Shown: positions 8,366 to 17,470, numbered from the stretch's first letter. The stretch: 64,000 bases of DNA from Rudaeicoccus suwonensis (GCF_007829035.1 NZ_VIVQ01000001.1:1860001-1924000), one strand, 5' to 3'. Translations and numbers: made by a program. Notes: a model not told the origin generated them from the letters alone.

Positions 8366-9456
8366 CGGTGCCGCGCGCCGGTGCGGCGGCCGTAACGCGC
8401 AAGCATCCCGAAGACGCCGGCCTGCACAGACCCCTCCAACAGCACGATGAACTGGTCGAAGTAGGCGAGAGTGAAATTCACTCCCACAAGAAGCACCCCG
8501 AGGGACACCATCCCCCAGTGCACCCCTCCGCTGAGATCGTCCGAGTCACGCCCGAGCCTACGCACGGCCAGCACCGCGGAGACGCCCGCCACCAGGCCGG
8601 AGACCGCGGCAACAGCCGCAGCCGTCCAGGCAACCGGGCCGGGGCTGTCACCGAGGAGGCTGTTGTTGCCCCGCAGCTGGTCTGGGCCGAACAGGTGCCA
8701 CAGGGCGAGCGCGAGCACTCCCGGCCCGGCGACCAGACCGATTGCCGCCACCAACATGAGCGCCACTCGCGACCATTTGCGCAACCGATCGACGGGAAAG
8801 GCGCGTAGTTCCCACCGGCGCAGCAGCGCCCGGGCGCGACCCACCGCGGTCGTCTCTCCGCCGGCGGTCTGCTCAGTGGAGTCCAGCGTCTGTTCGAGGC
8901 CCGCGATGAGCGGGTCGAGTGCGTCATTCGTGCCAAGCTGCTTGGCTTTGTTCACATGGTGCCTCGCGGCCTCGAGTTGCCGCTTGGTCATGGTCCCGTC
9001 GAGGGCCGGCTTGAGCAGCTCGAGCGCGGCATACAGGTGAGATCGTCGCGTGTCCCGGGTCACGCGTCCCGCGCGGTAGGCCGCAGCCGCGAACGCCACC
9101 AGCACGCCATACGCCAGGGGCGCCGCCAACCGGAAGAAGTAGTCGTTGTCCTGGGTGATGAATTTGCCGATTTCATCGATGAACAACCCGGCGCCGATCC
9201 CACCCAGGATGCCCGCCGCAGGTGCGGCCCAGGCATTGGCGATGGCGAGCGCGACGAACAGCCCGACCATCAGCAGCAGGCCGCCCCAGACGGCATGCGC
9301 GATGTGGAAGATCTCGCCGCCGACCTGCGGATAGCCGGTGAGGACCAGGTAGAGGCGGGTCACCAGAATCGTGATGGTGGCAGCGGCCACCATCCAACCC
9401 ACGCTGGTCCCGGCCGCCGATCGAGTCACCGGGCCACGTCGCCGCTGCGTTTGCAT
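8362..9456 (-). CDS. multi-pass membrane protein of unknown function
   Basis: A 364-residue protein with about seven membrane helices. Four lie in the N-terminal half, with HIAHAVWGGLLLMVGLFVAL and an acidic GLFIDEIGKF segment between helices. A soluble, helical middle (about 130-210) is followed by three more helices. I do not recognise the family with confidence. It overlaps pabB by 4 nt, so it heads the pab transcript, but nothing links it to folate chemistry. Confidence 0.72.
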   Translation of the reverse strand: MQTQRRRGPVTRSAAGTSVGWMVAAATITILVTRLYLVLTGYPQVGGEIFHIAHAVWGGLLLMVGLFVALAIANAWAAPAAGILGGIGAGLFIDEIGKFITQDNDYFFRLAAPLAYGVLVAFAAAAYRAGRVTRDTRRSHLYAALELLKPALDGTMTKRQLEAARHHVNKAKQLGTNDALDPLIAGLEQTLDSTEQTAGGETTAVGRARALLRRWELRAFPVDRLRKWSRVALMLVAAIGLVAGPGVLALALWHLFGPDQLRGNNSLLGDSPGPVAWTAAAVAAVSGLVAGVSAVLAVRRLGRDSDDLSGGVHWGMVSLGVLLVGVNFTLAYFDQFIVLLEGSVQAGVFGMLARYGRRTGARHR

Positions 9457-9515
9457 CGGGACATCTCACCACGGCCGCGGCGGGAGCGTCGCCCGTCGGT
9501 GAACAGCAGGCTCGA

Positions 9516-9683
9516 TCAGATCTTGCCGCGCCACCTCAGCCCGCGACCCAGGTTGACCGAGATGCGGCCGCGTGAGTTCACTGTCACCCGGCCTGCTCGA
9601 CGGGACGCGCTCACTCCTGACTTGCTGACATTGAGCGAAGTGTTGCGGCCGACCCGCTGACGACGTTGAAAGCTGAATCCCAT
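9516..9683 (-). CDS. DUF4236-domain small basic protein
   Basis: A 55-residue very basic protein beginning MGFSFQRRQRVG and containing LNVSKSGVSAS and VTVNSRGRISVNLG. This is the DUF4236 pattern, normally an N-terminal module that here forms the whole protein. Function is unknown. The ATG at 9683 matches the conserved MGF start and has GGAGG upstream, though at long spacing. A perfect 16-bp palindrome sits 45 bp upstream. Confidence 0.75.
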   Translation of the reverse strand: MGFSFQRRQRVGRNTSLNVSKSGVSASRRAGRVTVNSRGRISVNLGRGLRWRGKI

Positions 9684-9728
9684 AGGCCCATCGTCCTCCA
9701 CAACGTTCGATATGGCTCGCGTCACGCA

Positions 9729-9744
9729 CGTCGACATGTCGACG
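9729..9744. promoter_or_regulatory. perfect 16-bp palindrome upstream of DUF4236 gene
   Basis: CGTCGACATGTCGACG reads identically on both strands. It lies between the end of iolG and the DUF4236 start, both on the minus strand. It may be an operator for the small gene. No regulator for it is identified. Confidence 0.35.
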
Positions 9745-9780
9745 ACGGCCTTCGGACCAGGAATTGGCGACAACTTTTCG

Positions 9781-10785
9781 TCAGCGGTAAAGCGCAGGCC
9801 GTTCGATCATGCTGACACTCGTCGCAGCCTCGGCATGTATGGCGCGGACCGCCGCGTCGCACACACTCGCTGCCGCGTAACCGTCCCAGCTCGACGGGCC
9901 GGTGCACTCCCCATGCGCGACAGCAGCGACCCATTGCTGCAGTTCCGCGTCGAAGGCGGCCGCGAAGCGCTCGTTGTGATCCATCGCCAACCGATGCCCG
10001 CGACCGGCGGTTCCGCTGCGCTCGACCACCTGCTGGTCGGTGAGTCGCACGGTGCCGGTCTCAGCGACGAGCTCGCCCTGCACGTCATACGCGTGCTGAT
10101 TGTTCACGAAGATCTCGACGTCCACCCACACCCCCGAGGTCGTGCTGAGGATCAGGATCAGCGGATCCTGCAAGCGGCCCGGCCGGTGCCGTGTCGCGCG
10201 GGGTGTGTCGACGCGCACAGTCGTGACCTCCTCGGCGAGCAGCCACCGCACGATGTCGATGTCATGGATAGCGGTGTCGTTGATGGCCATGTCCGGCGTG
10301 TACTGCAACGGCACAGCGGGATTGCGATGAGCGCTGTGGAAGATCAGCGGCTCGCCGATCTCGCCGGATGTGAGGATGTCTTTCATCTGGACGTACCCCG
10401 GATCGAAGCGGCGCATGAAGCCCACCGTCACGAGTCGGCGACCAGCTCGCTGCTCGGCATCCATGATGTCCAGACACTCCGAAGCCGTTGGCGCGAGTGG
10501 CTTTTCGCAGAACACCGGCTTGCCCGCGTCGACGGCCGCGACCACGTCGTCGCGGTGGGCAGGACCGTGGCTGCAGATCATCACCGCATCGACGTCGGCT
10601 GCGGCGATCAACTCCGCAGACGTGGGGTATGCCGCAGCACCGATCTGCATCGCGACCGTTCGGGCGTGCTCATCGTCGAGATCGCTGACGGCCACCACCT
10701 CGGCGCCGGCGATCCGGCGACGAATGCGCTCGATGTGCGAGCGCCCCATCGCGCCAGGGCCGATCATCCCGATTCGGACTGTCAT
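9781..10785 (-). CDS. iolG: myo-inositol 2-dehydrogenase-like (Gfo/Idh/MocA family)
   Basis: A 334-residue NAD(P)-dependent dehydrogenase expected to oxidise myo-inositol to 2-keto-myo-inositol, the first catabolic step. It has a Rossmann GPGAMGRSH loop at residues 9-17, the EKPLAP motif (catalytic Lys region near 97) and NDTAIHDIDIVRW, the conserved Asp/His active-site segment. The start has AAGGAGAG just upstream. It is last in the iol run, about 60 bp after the IolE-like gene. A scyllo-inositol or other polyol dehydrogenase is possible. Confidence 0.87.
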   Translation of the reverse strand: MTVRIGMIGPGAMGRSHIERIRRRIAGAEVVAVSDLDDEHARTVAMQIGAAAYPTSAELIAAADVDAVMICSHGPAHRDDVVAAVDAGKPVFCEKPLAPTASECLDIMDAEQRAGRRLVTVGFMRRFDPGYVQMKDILTSGEIGEPLIFHSAHRNPAVPLQYTPDMAINDTAIHDIDIVRWLLAEEVTTVRVDTPRATRHRPGRLQDPLILILSTTSGVWVDVEIFVNNQHAYDVQGELVAETGTVRLTDQQVVERSGTAGRGHRLAMDHNERFAAAFDAELQQWVAAVAHGECTGPSSWDGYAAASVCDAAVRAIHAEAATSVSMIERPALYR

Positions 10786-10844
10786 CGATCTCTCCTTCGA
10801 AGGACTGCGGGCGTAACGACGCGCTCGGCCGAGGGGTGTGTCGC

Positions 10845-11822
10845 TCAGCGCAGGCCGACACCGTGGGCGGCGAGAAACTGTCGCGTGCGGATCGCGTTGG
10901 GCTTGGGGAACACCGGATCGCAGCCGTAGATGTCCTGTTCGCAGATGAGATACAGCGGCTTGCCGAGGCCGGCCAGCGCGTCGATCACCGGCGGCAACGA
11001 CGGCGCACCGGCCGGCGGCGCCACCGAGCAGTGCCGGCGGACGGCGATGCCAAAGGACCAGTCCTGCTCGTGCGCCTGTCGCACGACCTGCGGATCCATG
11101 ACCTTCAAATGCGCGTAACTGATCCGGTCCGGGTAGTCGCGGATCAGTTCGAGGCAGTCGCCGCCGCCATACTCGATGTGCCCGGTGTCCAGGCAGAACC
11201 CGACGTATGCCGGGTCGGTCGCGGTGAACACGCGGTCGATGTCGGCACGGCTTTCGATGTGCGAATCGCCGTGCGGATGCAGCACCATCTGCAAGCCGTA
11301 GTCCTGCTTCATGATGCGGCCGAGCCGGTTGGCGTTGTCGACATACGTGCGCCAGGCATCGCCGGTGAGCACGCGTTCGTCGGTGAACTCGCCGGTGAGT
11401 TCGTCGCGGTACATCGGCGGGAGGTGCACGATGAACTCCGCGCCGACCGCGGCATGAGTCTCCGCGATCCGGCGGAACTGCCGCTCGGTCTCGGGCCACG
11501 CTTCGGGGCGGTGCAGCACGCCCCAGCCGGTGCCTGCGACGACCCGCATCCCGCGAGCGCCGACTTCAGCCGCCATACGTTCGGGGTCGGTCGGCAGATA
11601 CCCGAACGGCCCTGTCTCGAGCACGCTGAAACCCGCCTCGGCCATCTCGTCCAGCGCCTGCTGCCAGGGGATCTGCACCGGGTCGTCGGCAAACCACACG
11701 CCCCACTGATCCGGGCAGACCCCGACGGTGAGCCGGTCGTATGGCGGGGTCGGGTTAACCGAGCGGTCCGGTCGCGACGGCCCCGATGGTTTCGAATCTG
11801 CTGTCACAGCAACATCTTTCAT
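10845..11822 (-). CDS. sugar phosphate isomerase/epimerase family, IolE/IolH-like
   Basis: A 325-residue TIM-barrel protein of the AP-endonuclease-2-like fold. Metal-site segments include VLHPHGDSH, CLDTGHIEYGGGD and SYAHLKVMD. Placed between iolB and iolG, it is the best candidate in the cluster for 2-keto-myo-inositol dehydratase (IolE). IolH-type isomerases share the fold, so the symbol is left blank. The ATG at 11822 lies 2 nt after the iolB stop. The C-terminus ends CDPVFPKPNAIRTRQFLA, which is unusual for small IolE proteins and may mark a subfamily. Confidence 0.8.
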   Translation of the reverse strand: MKDVAVTADSKPSGPSRPDRSVNPTPPYDRLTVGVCPDQWGVWFADDPVQIPWQQALDEMAEAGFSVLETGPFGYLPTDPERMAAEVGARGMRVVAGTGWGVLHRPEAWPETERQFRRIAETHAAVGAEFIVHLPPMYRDELTGEFTDERVLTGDAWRTYVDNANRLGRIMKQDYGLQMVLHPHGDSHIESRADIDRVFTATDPAYVGFCLDTGHIEYGGGDCLELIRDYPDRISYAHLKVMDPQVVRQAHEQDWSFGIAVRRHCSVAPPAGAPSLPPVIDALAGLGKPLYLICEQDIYGCDPVFPKPNAIRTRQFLAAHGVGLR

Positions 11823-11824
11823 CG

Positions 11825-12736
11825 TCAGAACGGTAGCCGTGGGTCGATCGGCTGATCCGCCCACGTGTCGCGGACCCAGTCGTGGGCGGGGTCGTCGCTG
11901 ATCAGCCAGCGACGCTCTGGCCCGGGACCGGCCATGACGTTGAGGTAGTAGAGGTCGTAGCCCGGCACCGCTGTCGCGGGTCCGTGCCAGCCAGCCGGCA
12001 CCAACAGCACGTCACCGTCGCGAACGCACCAGCTGGCCTCATCGCCCCCTGATCCGCCGACGCGACAGAATCCGATCGGGTCGGCGTTATCGGGTGCGGC
12101 CGGATCGGCTCGCAGCCGGAAGTAGTAGATCTCCTCGAGCTCGGATTCGATTCCCGGCACCGTGCAGTCGTGGCGGTGCGGCGGGTAGGAACTGCTGTTG
12201 CCACCCGGCGTGAGCACCTCGCAGGCGATGATCGCGGTCGCGTCGATGGCGTCGGGTGTGCCGAAATTGCGCACCTGCCGGGAGGAGCAGCCTGCTCCGC
12301 GCAGCTCGACCGGAGTGTCCGGAGCGCGCAGGACAGCCGGCGGCAGATCGCCGGTGGCTCTGGCCGCGCACAGTGCGACCTCGACCGGCCCGCGCGCGGT
12401 CACCGTCACCTGGTGGTCCCGCGGGACATAGGCGCAGTCGGCGGCCGCCGAGAAGACGTCCTCCCGCCCGCGCAAGATCTCGTGAAGCGTCCCGGACCTC
12501 AAATCCACGTCGCCGCCACCAGACAGCGGCAGCAGGAGATATTCGTCAGGGCCGGACGACAGCTCGTAGGCCTCCCCGTCCCGCAGCGCGAGGACAGTCA
12601 GACCGGTATGCCGCAGCGGCTCCCCGTCGGGTTGCACGGCCACGCGCAACCCGGTTGCGGTCGTCAAGGCAGCGGGACGGAACCACCGGTCAGGTCCGGC
12701 ACCACCGTCACGCCGAGGCGTTGCGTCATACGTCAT
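11825..12736 (-). CDS. iolB: 5-deoxy-glucuronate isomerase
   Basis: A 303-residue bicupin protein that converts 5-deoxy-D-glucuronate to 2-deoxy-5-keto-D-gluconate. Family marks are SSYPPHRHD with the metal His pair, a downstream ELEEIYYFR strand and DVLLVPAGWHG. Length is normal. The start overlaps the upstream Cgl0158-type gene's stop by ATGA (12733-12736). Confidence 0.92.
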   Translation of the reverse strand: MTYDATPRRDGGAGPDRWFRPAALTTATGLRVAVQPDGEPLRHTGLTVLALRDGEAYELSSGPDEYLLLPLSGGGDVDLRSGTLHEILRGREDVFSAAADCAYVPRDHQVTVTARGPVEVALCAARATGDLPPAVLRAPDTPVELRGAGCSSRQVRNFGTPDAIDATAIIACEVLTPGGNSSSYPPHRHDCTVPGIESELEEIYYFRLRADPAAPDNADPIGFCRVGGSGGDEASWCVRDGDVLLVPAGWHGPATAVPGYDLYYLNVMAGPGPERRWLISDDPAHDWVRDTWADQPIDPRLPF

Positions 12737-13605
12737 CCGTGCACCATCTCCGCGGCTCGCTCGACGGCGGAGGCGACGTCGCCGTCCGGTGGGTAGAGCA
12801 GCGCGCGCCCCACGACCAGGCCTGCGGCCGTCGGCGCCAGCAGGGCATCGGCCCACCGCTGGTAGGCGTGCTCCGAATCGCCGCTGGGGTCACCCCCGAG
12901 CAGCAGCACCGGCAGCGTCGTCGACTCCAGCACCCGGCGCATCTGGTCAACGACGGGAAGCTTGAGCCAGGTGTATGCAGAGGTGCCTCCGAGACCGGCA
13001 ACCACCTGGGCTGCACGCATCACCGACTCCGGGTCGAGCAGGTTGCGCACCTGTCCCTGCGTGCGGACCGACCAGAACGGCTCGATCATCGCCATCAGCT
13101 CGATTTGGGCCAATTCGCTGACAAATCGGGCACATTCGGCCATGGTGCGCACAGTGCCCGGGTCGTCCAGACAGATCCGTAGGAGCATCTTGCCGCCGTC
13201 GAGACCGCGTGCGGCGATGTCCGTCGAGGTGTATGCCGTGCCGCGGTCGTCGAGTTCGAAGCTCGCACCCTGTAGGCCACCGCGATTCATCGAGCCGATG
13301 ACGATCTTGTCCTCAAGCAGTCCGGCCAGCAGCAGGTCTTCGAGCACGTCGGCGGTGCCGAGCACACCGTCGACCCCCGGGTGCTTCAGCGCGGTGGCCA
13401 GCCGTTGCAGCACATCCGGTCGCGACAGCATCGCGGTCGGATCGTCGCGCACCCCGAACGAAGCCCGCGCCATGTGATCGGCGGCCACGATGAGCAGCCG
13501 CCCGTCATCCGGCAACAGCGGTCTGCGGGAGCGGGCTCGCCACGCTTCGGCGATCGCGCCTGGGTCCTGCCGCCTGATCCTGGCCACTCGCGCGACATCC
13601 ACCAT
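12733..13605 (-). CDS. Cgl0158-family (beta/alpha)8 barrel, candidate DKGP aldolase
   Basis: A 290-residue TIM-barrel protein of the aldolase class seen in actinobacterial inositol clusters and named after Corynebacterium glutamicum Cgl0158. It has LLIVAADHMARASFG near the start, GVDGVLGTADVLEDLLLAG, a KIVIGSMNRGG strand and a late TAAGLVVGRALLYPP. No iolJ-type fructose-bisphosphate aldolase is present. Its position between iolC and iolB suggests that it cleaves 2-deoxy-5-keto-gluconate-6-phosphate; this is inference. The ATG at 13605 has GAGGAG upstream, 4 nt after the iolC stop; a GTG one codon earlier is possible. Confidence 0.8.
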   Translation of the reverse strand: MVDVARVARIRRQDPGAIAEAWRARSRRPLLPDDGRLLIVAADHMARASFGVRDDPTAMLSRPDVLQRLATALKHPGVDGVLGTADVLEDLLLAGLLEDKIVIGSMNRGGLQGASFELDDRGTAYTSTDIAARGLDGGKMLLRICLDDPGTVRTMAECARFVSELAQIELMAMIEPFWSVRTQGQVRNLLDPESVMRAAQVVAGLGGTSAYTWLKLPVVDQMRRVLESTTLPVLLLGGDPSGDSEHAYQRWADALLAPTAAGLVVGRALLYPPDGDVASAVERAAEMVHG

Positions 13606-13609
13606 CACG

Positions 13610-14566
13610 TCAGACTCCTCGCGTCTGCAGGAACAGGTCGAGCTCGGGTCCAGACGGCATCGCCGAGGAACATTCGACCCGGCCGGCCACGATGGCGCCG
13701 GCCGCATTGGCCCGGCATACGGTCTCTCGCAGCGAACGGCCCTCGAGAAGCCCGACGCACAGTGCACCACCGAAGGCGTCTCCCGCGCCGAGCCCGTTGA
13801 CCACGTCGACGCGGATCGGCGCAACGACGTGACACTCCGTGCCCGACATCGCCAGCACGCCTTCGGGGCCCTGTTTGACGATCGCGATCTGCACCCCGAG
13901 GTCGAGCATCGTCCGGGCGGCAGCGACAGGATCGTCCTCGCCGGTTGCGACTGTGCACTCCTCGCGGTTGCCGACCGCGATCGTGCACTGCGGCAGCGCT
14001 GCACGCGCGGCCTCTCCGGCGTCATCCGGGGACTGCCAGAACATCGGCCGGTAGTCCAGATCGAGCACGGTGTGCGACCGCCGTCCACGCAGCTGCCAGG
14101 CGCGCAGGTGCGCCGCACGACTGGGCTCGGTGCACATGCCGGTGAGAGTCGACCAGTAGATCGGTGCCTCGCGAATCTCCCGCTCCGGCAACTCGTCGGC
14201 CCGGATCATCAGGTCGGGCGCGACCGGGAATCTGTAGAAGTAGAGCGGGAATTCGTCCGGAGGAAACATCTCGCAGAAAGTCACCGGCGTCGGCAGGTCA
14301 GGCACCGCCGACACCGCGCCGTCGTCGACACCGAAGTCGCGCAGGCTGCGGTGGATGAAGCGGCCGAACGGGTCGTCGCCGGTGCGGGTGACCACCGCTG
14401 CCGAGCGACCCAATCGCACGACGGCCACCGCGACATTCGTCGCCGTGCCACCGAGGAATTTGCCGAACGTGGTGACGTCCTCGAGCCGGACTCCGACCTG
14501 TTCAGGGTAGATGTCGACTCCGGTGCGGCCGATCGTCAGCACGTCGGGTGTGCAGCTCAGTGCCAC
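13610..14566 (-). CDS. iolC: 5-dehydro-2-deoxygluconokinase (PfkB family)
   Basis: A 318-residue PfkB sugar kinase that phosphorylates 2-deoxy-5-keto-gluconate. The N-terminal substrate motif is FGKFLGGTATNVAVA. The ATP/anion-hole motif is VVNGLGAGDAFGGAL, with the catalytic Asp in GAGD. I chose the GTG at 14566, the first codon after AAGGAC that leaves a normal PfkB N-terminus. It stands between iolD and the aldolase-like gene in one minus-strand operon. Confidence 0.9.
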   Translation of the reverse strand: MALSCTPDVLTIGRTGVDIYPEQVGVRLEDVTTFGKFLGGTATNVAVAVVRLGRSAAVVTRTGDDPFGRFIHRSLRDFGVDDGAVSAVPDLPTPVTFCEMFPPDEFPLYFYRFPVAPDLMIRADELPEREIREAPIYWSTLTGMCTEPSRAAHLRAWQLRGRRSHTVLDLDYRPMFWQSPDDAGEAARAALPQCTIAVGNREECTVATGEDDPVAAARTMLDLGVQIAIVKQGPEGVLAMSGTECHVVAPIRVDVVNGLGAGDAFGGALCVGLLEGRSLRETVCRANAAGAIVAGRVECSSAMPSGPELDLFLQTRGV

Positions 14567-14660
14567 GGGACTGATCGTCCTTCCACGCTGCGTCGGTCCG
14601 CCGTGAACCTCACCATCCAAGCAGCCATCGGGGCGGATCGGAACCCATCGCGCGGCAACC

Positions 14661-16601
14661 TCACAGGTAGTAGCGTTGGGCGTCTTTGGCCGTTTCGTAT
14701 GACACGCGGGCGGCCTGCGTGGACTCAAGCTCACTCACCTCGGCCACCGGCACATCCCACCAGGCACTCAACGGCGGATTCGGGCCGAGCGGGTCGACCT
14801 CCACGTAGAGCACGGTCGTCGTGATGCTCTGCCTGGCCAGCCGATAGTTGTCCCTGAACTCGCGAACACTGTGGCATTTCAGGACATTCGCGCCCCAGCT
14901 CGCCGCGTTGGCAGCAAGATCCACCGGACTGCGAGCGCCGTCGAGCCGGGCGGTGTCGGCATTGCGCGAGACGAAGCTGGTGCCGAAGCGCTGACTGCCG
15001 AGGCCTTCGCTCAGCGCACCGATCGAGGCGTACCCGTGGTTGTCGAGCAGCACGACGATCACCTTCAGCCCTTCCGACACGATGGTCGCCAGTTCCATCG
15101 GCAGCATCTGGTAGCTGCCGTCGCCGACGACCGCCACCACCTGGCCGGACGCGCCCTTCGCCATACGCACTCCCATTGCTGCTGGGATCTCGTATCCCAT
15201 GCAGGAGTAGGCGTATTCGAGGTGGTACTGCTGCGGATTCGGCGCACGCCACAGGCACTGCAGGTCTCCGGGCATCGACCCCGCGGCGTTGACAAGTACG
15301 TCGTCGCCGGTCATGAGTTCATTGAGCGCGCCGAAGATCTCGGTCTGCGCCGGCAGCGGCTCGTGGCCGAGGTGGTAGCACCGGTCGACCACCTCCCGCC
15401 ACTGTCGAGCACGCTCGGTGATCTCCGCCGTGTATGCCGGCGCGACTCGGTGGCTCGCCAATTCTGTTGCGAGGGCTGCCAATCCGGCTCGCGCGTCGGC
15501 GACCACCGCGGTCGAGCTCTGCTTCGCGGCGTCAAATCCCTGCACGTTGATGCTGACGAAGCGCACGTCCGGATTCTCGAAGATCGTGTGGCTCGCGGTG
15601 GTGAAGTCGCTGTAGCGGGTTCCGACGCCGATCACCAGATCTGCGCTGCGGGCAAGCTCGTTGGCGGCCGCAGTGCCCGTGGCGCCGATACCGCCCACGG
15701 CACATTCGTGATCCCAGTTCACCGCGCCCTTGCCGGCCTGGGTGTCGGCCACGGGAATCCCTGTGGCTGAGGCGAATTCGCGCAAGACATGCGATGCGTC
15801 GGAGTAGATCACGCCACCACCGGCGATGAGCAGCGGTCGGCGCGCCTGGCGGATCCCGGCAGCCGCACGTTGCACCGCCGCCGGGTCTGGGACGGGTCGC
15901 GCGACGTGCCAGACACGCCTGTCGAAGAACTCAAGAGGCCAGTCAAACGCCTCGGCCTGCACGTCCTGAGGCAGGCAGAGTGTCACGGCGCCAGTCTCCC
16001 CCGGGTCGGTGAGCATTCGCATCGCGGCAAGTGTCGACGAGATCAGTTGCTCAGGGCGGCTGATCCGGTCCCAGAAACGGCTCACCGGCCGAAATGCGTC
16101 GTTGACCGAGATGTCGGGGGTGCGCGGGTCCTCCAACTGCTGCAGCACGGGATCCGGCATACGGGAGGCGAAGACGTCCGATGGCAGCAGCAGCACGGGC
16201 AGCCGGTTGGTCGTCGCGAGCGCGGCCCCGGTGACCATGTTGGTCGAACCGGGGCCGGTCGACGCCGTGACGGCGAGGGTTTGCAGCCGGTTGGCGGTCT
16301 TGGCGAAACCGGTCGCGGCGTGCACTGCGCCCTGCTCGTTGCGCGCCATCAGATAGGGCATCGCGCCGGGCGCAGGGTCGCAGATGCCGCTGCTCCAATC
16401 GCCGGAGCCCGCCTCCGACTGCACCTGGTTCTGCAGCAGCGCCTGCCCGACGCCGGCGACATTGCCATGTCCGAGGATCCCGAAAACGCCTGCGATCAGA
16501 CGCCTTTCGATGCCGTCACGCTCGGTGTGCTGCGCCGCGAGGAAACGGACCAGCGCCTGCCCGACGGTGAGGCGGACCACCTGCGACGTGGGCAACGGCA
16601 T
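14661..16601 (-). CDS. iolD: 3D-(3,5/4)-trihydroxycyclohexane-1,2-dione hydrolase
   Basis: A 646-residue thiamine-diphosphate enzyme of the acetolactate-synthase fold that opens the inositol ring to give 5-deoxy-glucuronate. The N-terminal Pyr domain has FGILGHGNVAGVG and the activating-Glu segment ARNEQGAVHAA. The central domain holds GGGVIYSDAS. The C-terminal PP domain has VVGDGSYQM...NHGYASIG. AGGAG abuts the ATG at 16601, too close for normal initiation. A TTG two codons later (16595) has ideal 6-nt spacing and may be the true start. It is the first iol gene of this run. Confidence 0.93.
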   Translation of the reverse strand: MPLPTSQVVRLTVGQALVRFLAAQHTERDGIERRLIAGVFGILGHGNVAGVGQALLQNQVQSEAGSGDWSSGICDPAPGAMPYLMARNEQGAVHAATGFAKTANRLQTLAVTASTGPGSTNMVTGAALATTNRLPVLLLPSDVFASRMPDPVLQQLEDPRTPDISVNDAFRPVSRFWDRISRPEQLISSTLAAMRMLTDPGETGAVTLCLPQDVQAEAFDWPLEFFDRRVWHVARPVPDPAAVQRAAAGIRQARRPLLIAGGGVIYSDASHVLREFASATGIPVADTQAGKGAVNWDHECAVGGIGATGTAAANELARSADLVIGVGTRYSDFTTASHTIFENPDVRFVSINVQGFDAAKQSSTAVVADARAGLAALATELASHRVAPAYTAEITERARQWREVVDRCYHLGHEPLPAQTEIFGALNELMTGDDVLVNAAGSMPGDLQCLWRAPNPQQYHLEYAYSCMGYEIPAAMGVRMAKGASGQVVAVVGDGSYQMLPMELATIVSEGLKVIVVLLDNHGYASIGALSEGLGSQRFGTSFVSRNADTARLDGARSPVDLAANAASWGANVLKCHSVREFRDNYRLARQSITTTVLYVEVDPLGPNPPLSAWWDVPVAEVSELESTQAARVSYETAKDAQRYYL

Positions 16602-16737
16602 CTCCTGACTTCGGTGTGGGCGGCGTGACGCCACCGGCCAGCCCATCGTAGGAGCGTGATCACCGGCCAGCCAGGTATGACGCGGCCGCGCGAGCGGTCC
16701 CCCGGCGCCGCACAACATCCACCGCGGCCGGTGGCGG

Positions 16738-17448
16738 TCACGCGAGACGCCCACCGCCATCCACGTGGATCGTGCTGCCGGTGACGAAGGTGTTGTCCAG
16801 CGCGAGCCGGATCGCGCTCACGACATCCTCGACCTGTCCGACGCGACGCGCGGGGTTGGCCGCCGCGGTCTGCTCGAAGAGCTCCTGCTTGCCGGCGCCC
16901 ATCCCGTCCCAGGCGCCGGAGTCGATGATGCCGGGAGAGACGGCCACGACGCGGTGCGGCGCGAGTTCGACGGCCAGCGCCTCGGCCAGGAAGCTCACGG
17001 CGCCATTGGTGGTGGCCATGACGCTCAGCCCGGGCGCGGGCTTCCACGCCGCCACTCCGGAGAGGAAGACGAAGGCTCCGTGTTCGGACAGCACGCCGTC
17101 GAGGTGCTTGGCCAGCAGCAGCGGTCCGACCACCTTGGCGTCGAAGGCGCCATGGATCGCGTCGCGGGTCAGGTCGCCGATCGGGCCGTTGGCATGGTTG
17201 GCCGCCAGCGACACGACGTGCTCGAACGGGCCGCCGGCCGCGACCGCAGCGATGGAGTCCTCGTCCGCAAGGTCGAGGCGGACACTGCGGACGACCTCAC
17301 GGAGTTGCTCGGGCAGCTTGTCCTGCACCTGCTGCGGATTGCGGGATCCGAGCACCACCTCGAAGCCGTCGGCCACCAGGTTCACGGCCAGGGCGCGGGC
17401 GACGCCTGAGCCACCGCCGACGATGAGAACTCGTTTGGTGTCAGTCAT
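16738..17448 (-). CDS. SDR-fold protein with altered YxxxK site
   Basis: A 236-residue short-chain dehydrogenase/reductase-like protein. It has the glycine-rich GGGSGVARA loop, DLADEDS, an AANHANGP strand end and FLSGVAAW with the catalytic-type Ser. Where Tyr-x3-Lys is expected, just before GAVSFLAEALAVELAP, the sequence is MATTN, so both Tyr and Lys are missing. It may be catalytically impaired or use another mechanism. I chose ATG 17448 because AGGAGG lies 6 nt upstream; an ATG at 17454 abuts that site. It is divergent from a LysR gene across 127 bp, the usual regulator-target layout. Confidence 0.82.
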   Translation of the reverse strand: MTDTKRVLIVGGGSGVARALAVNLVADGFEVVLGSRNPQQVQDKLPEQLREVVRSVRLDLADEDSIAAVAAGGPFEHVVSLAANHANGPIGDLTRDAIHGAFDAKVVGPLLLAKHLDGVLSEHGAFVFLSGVAAWKPAPGLSVMATTNGAVSFLAEALAVELAPHRVVAVSPGIIDSGAWDGMGAGKQELFEQTAAANPARRVGQVEDVVSAIRLALDNTFVTGSTIHVDGGGRLA

Positions 17449-17470
17449 CTGCATCCTCCTGATGTATGCC

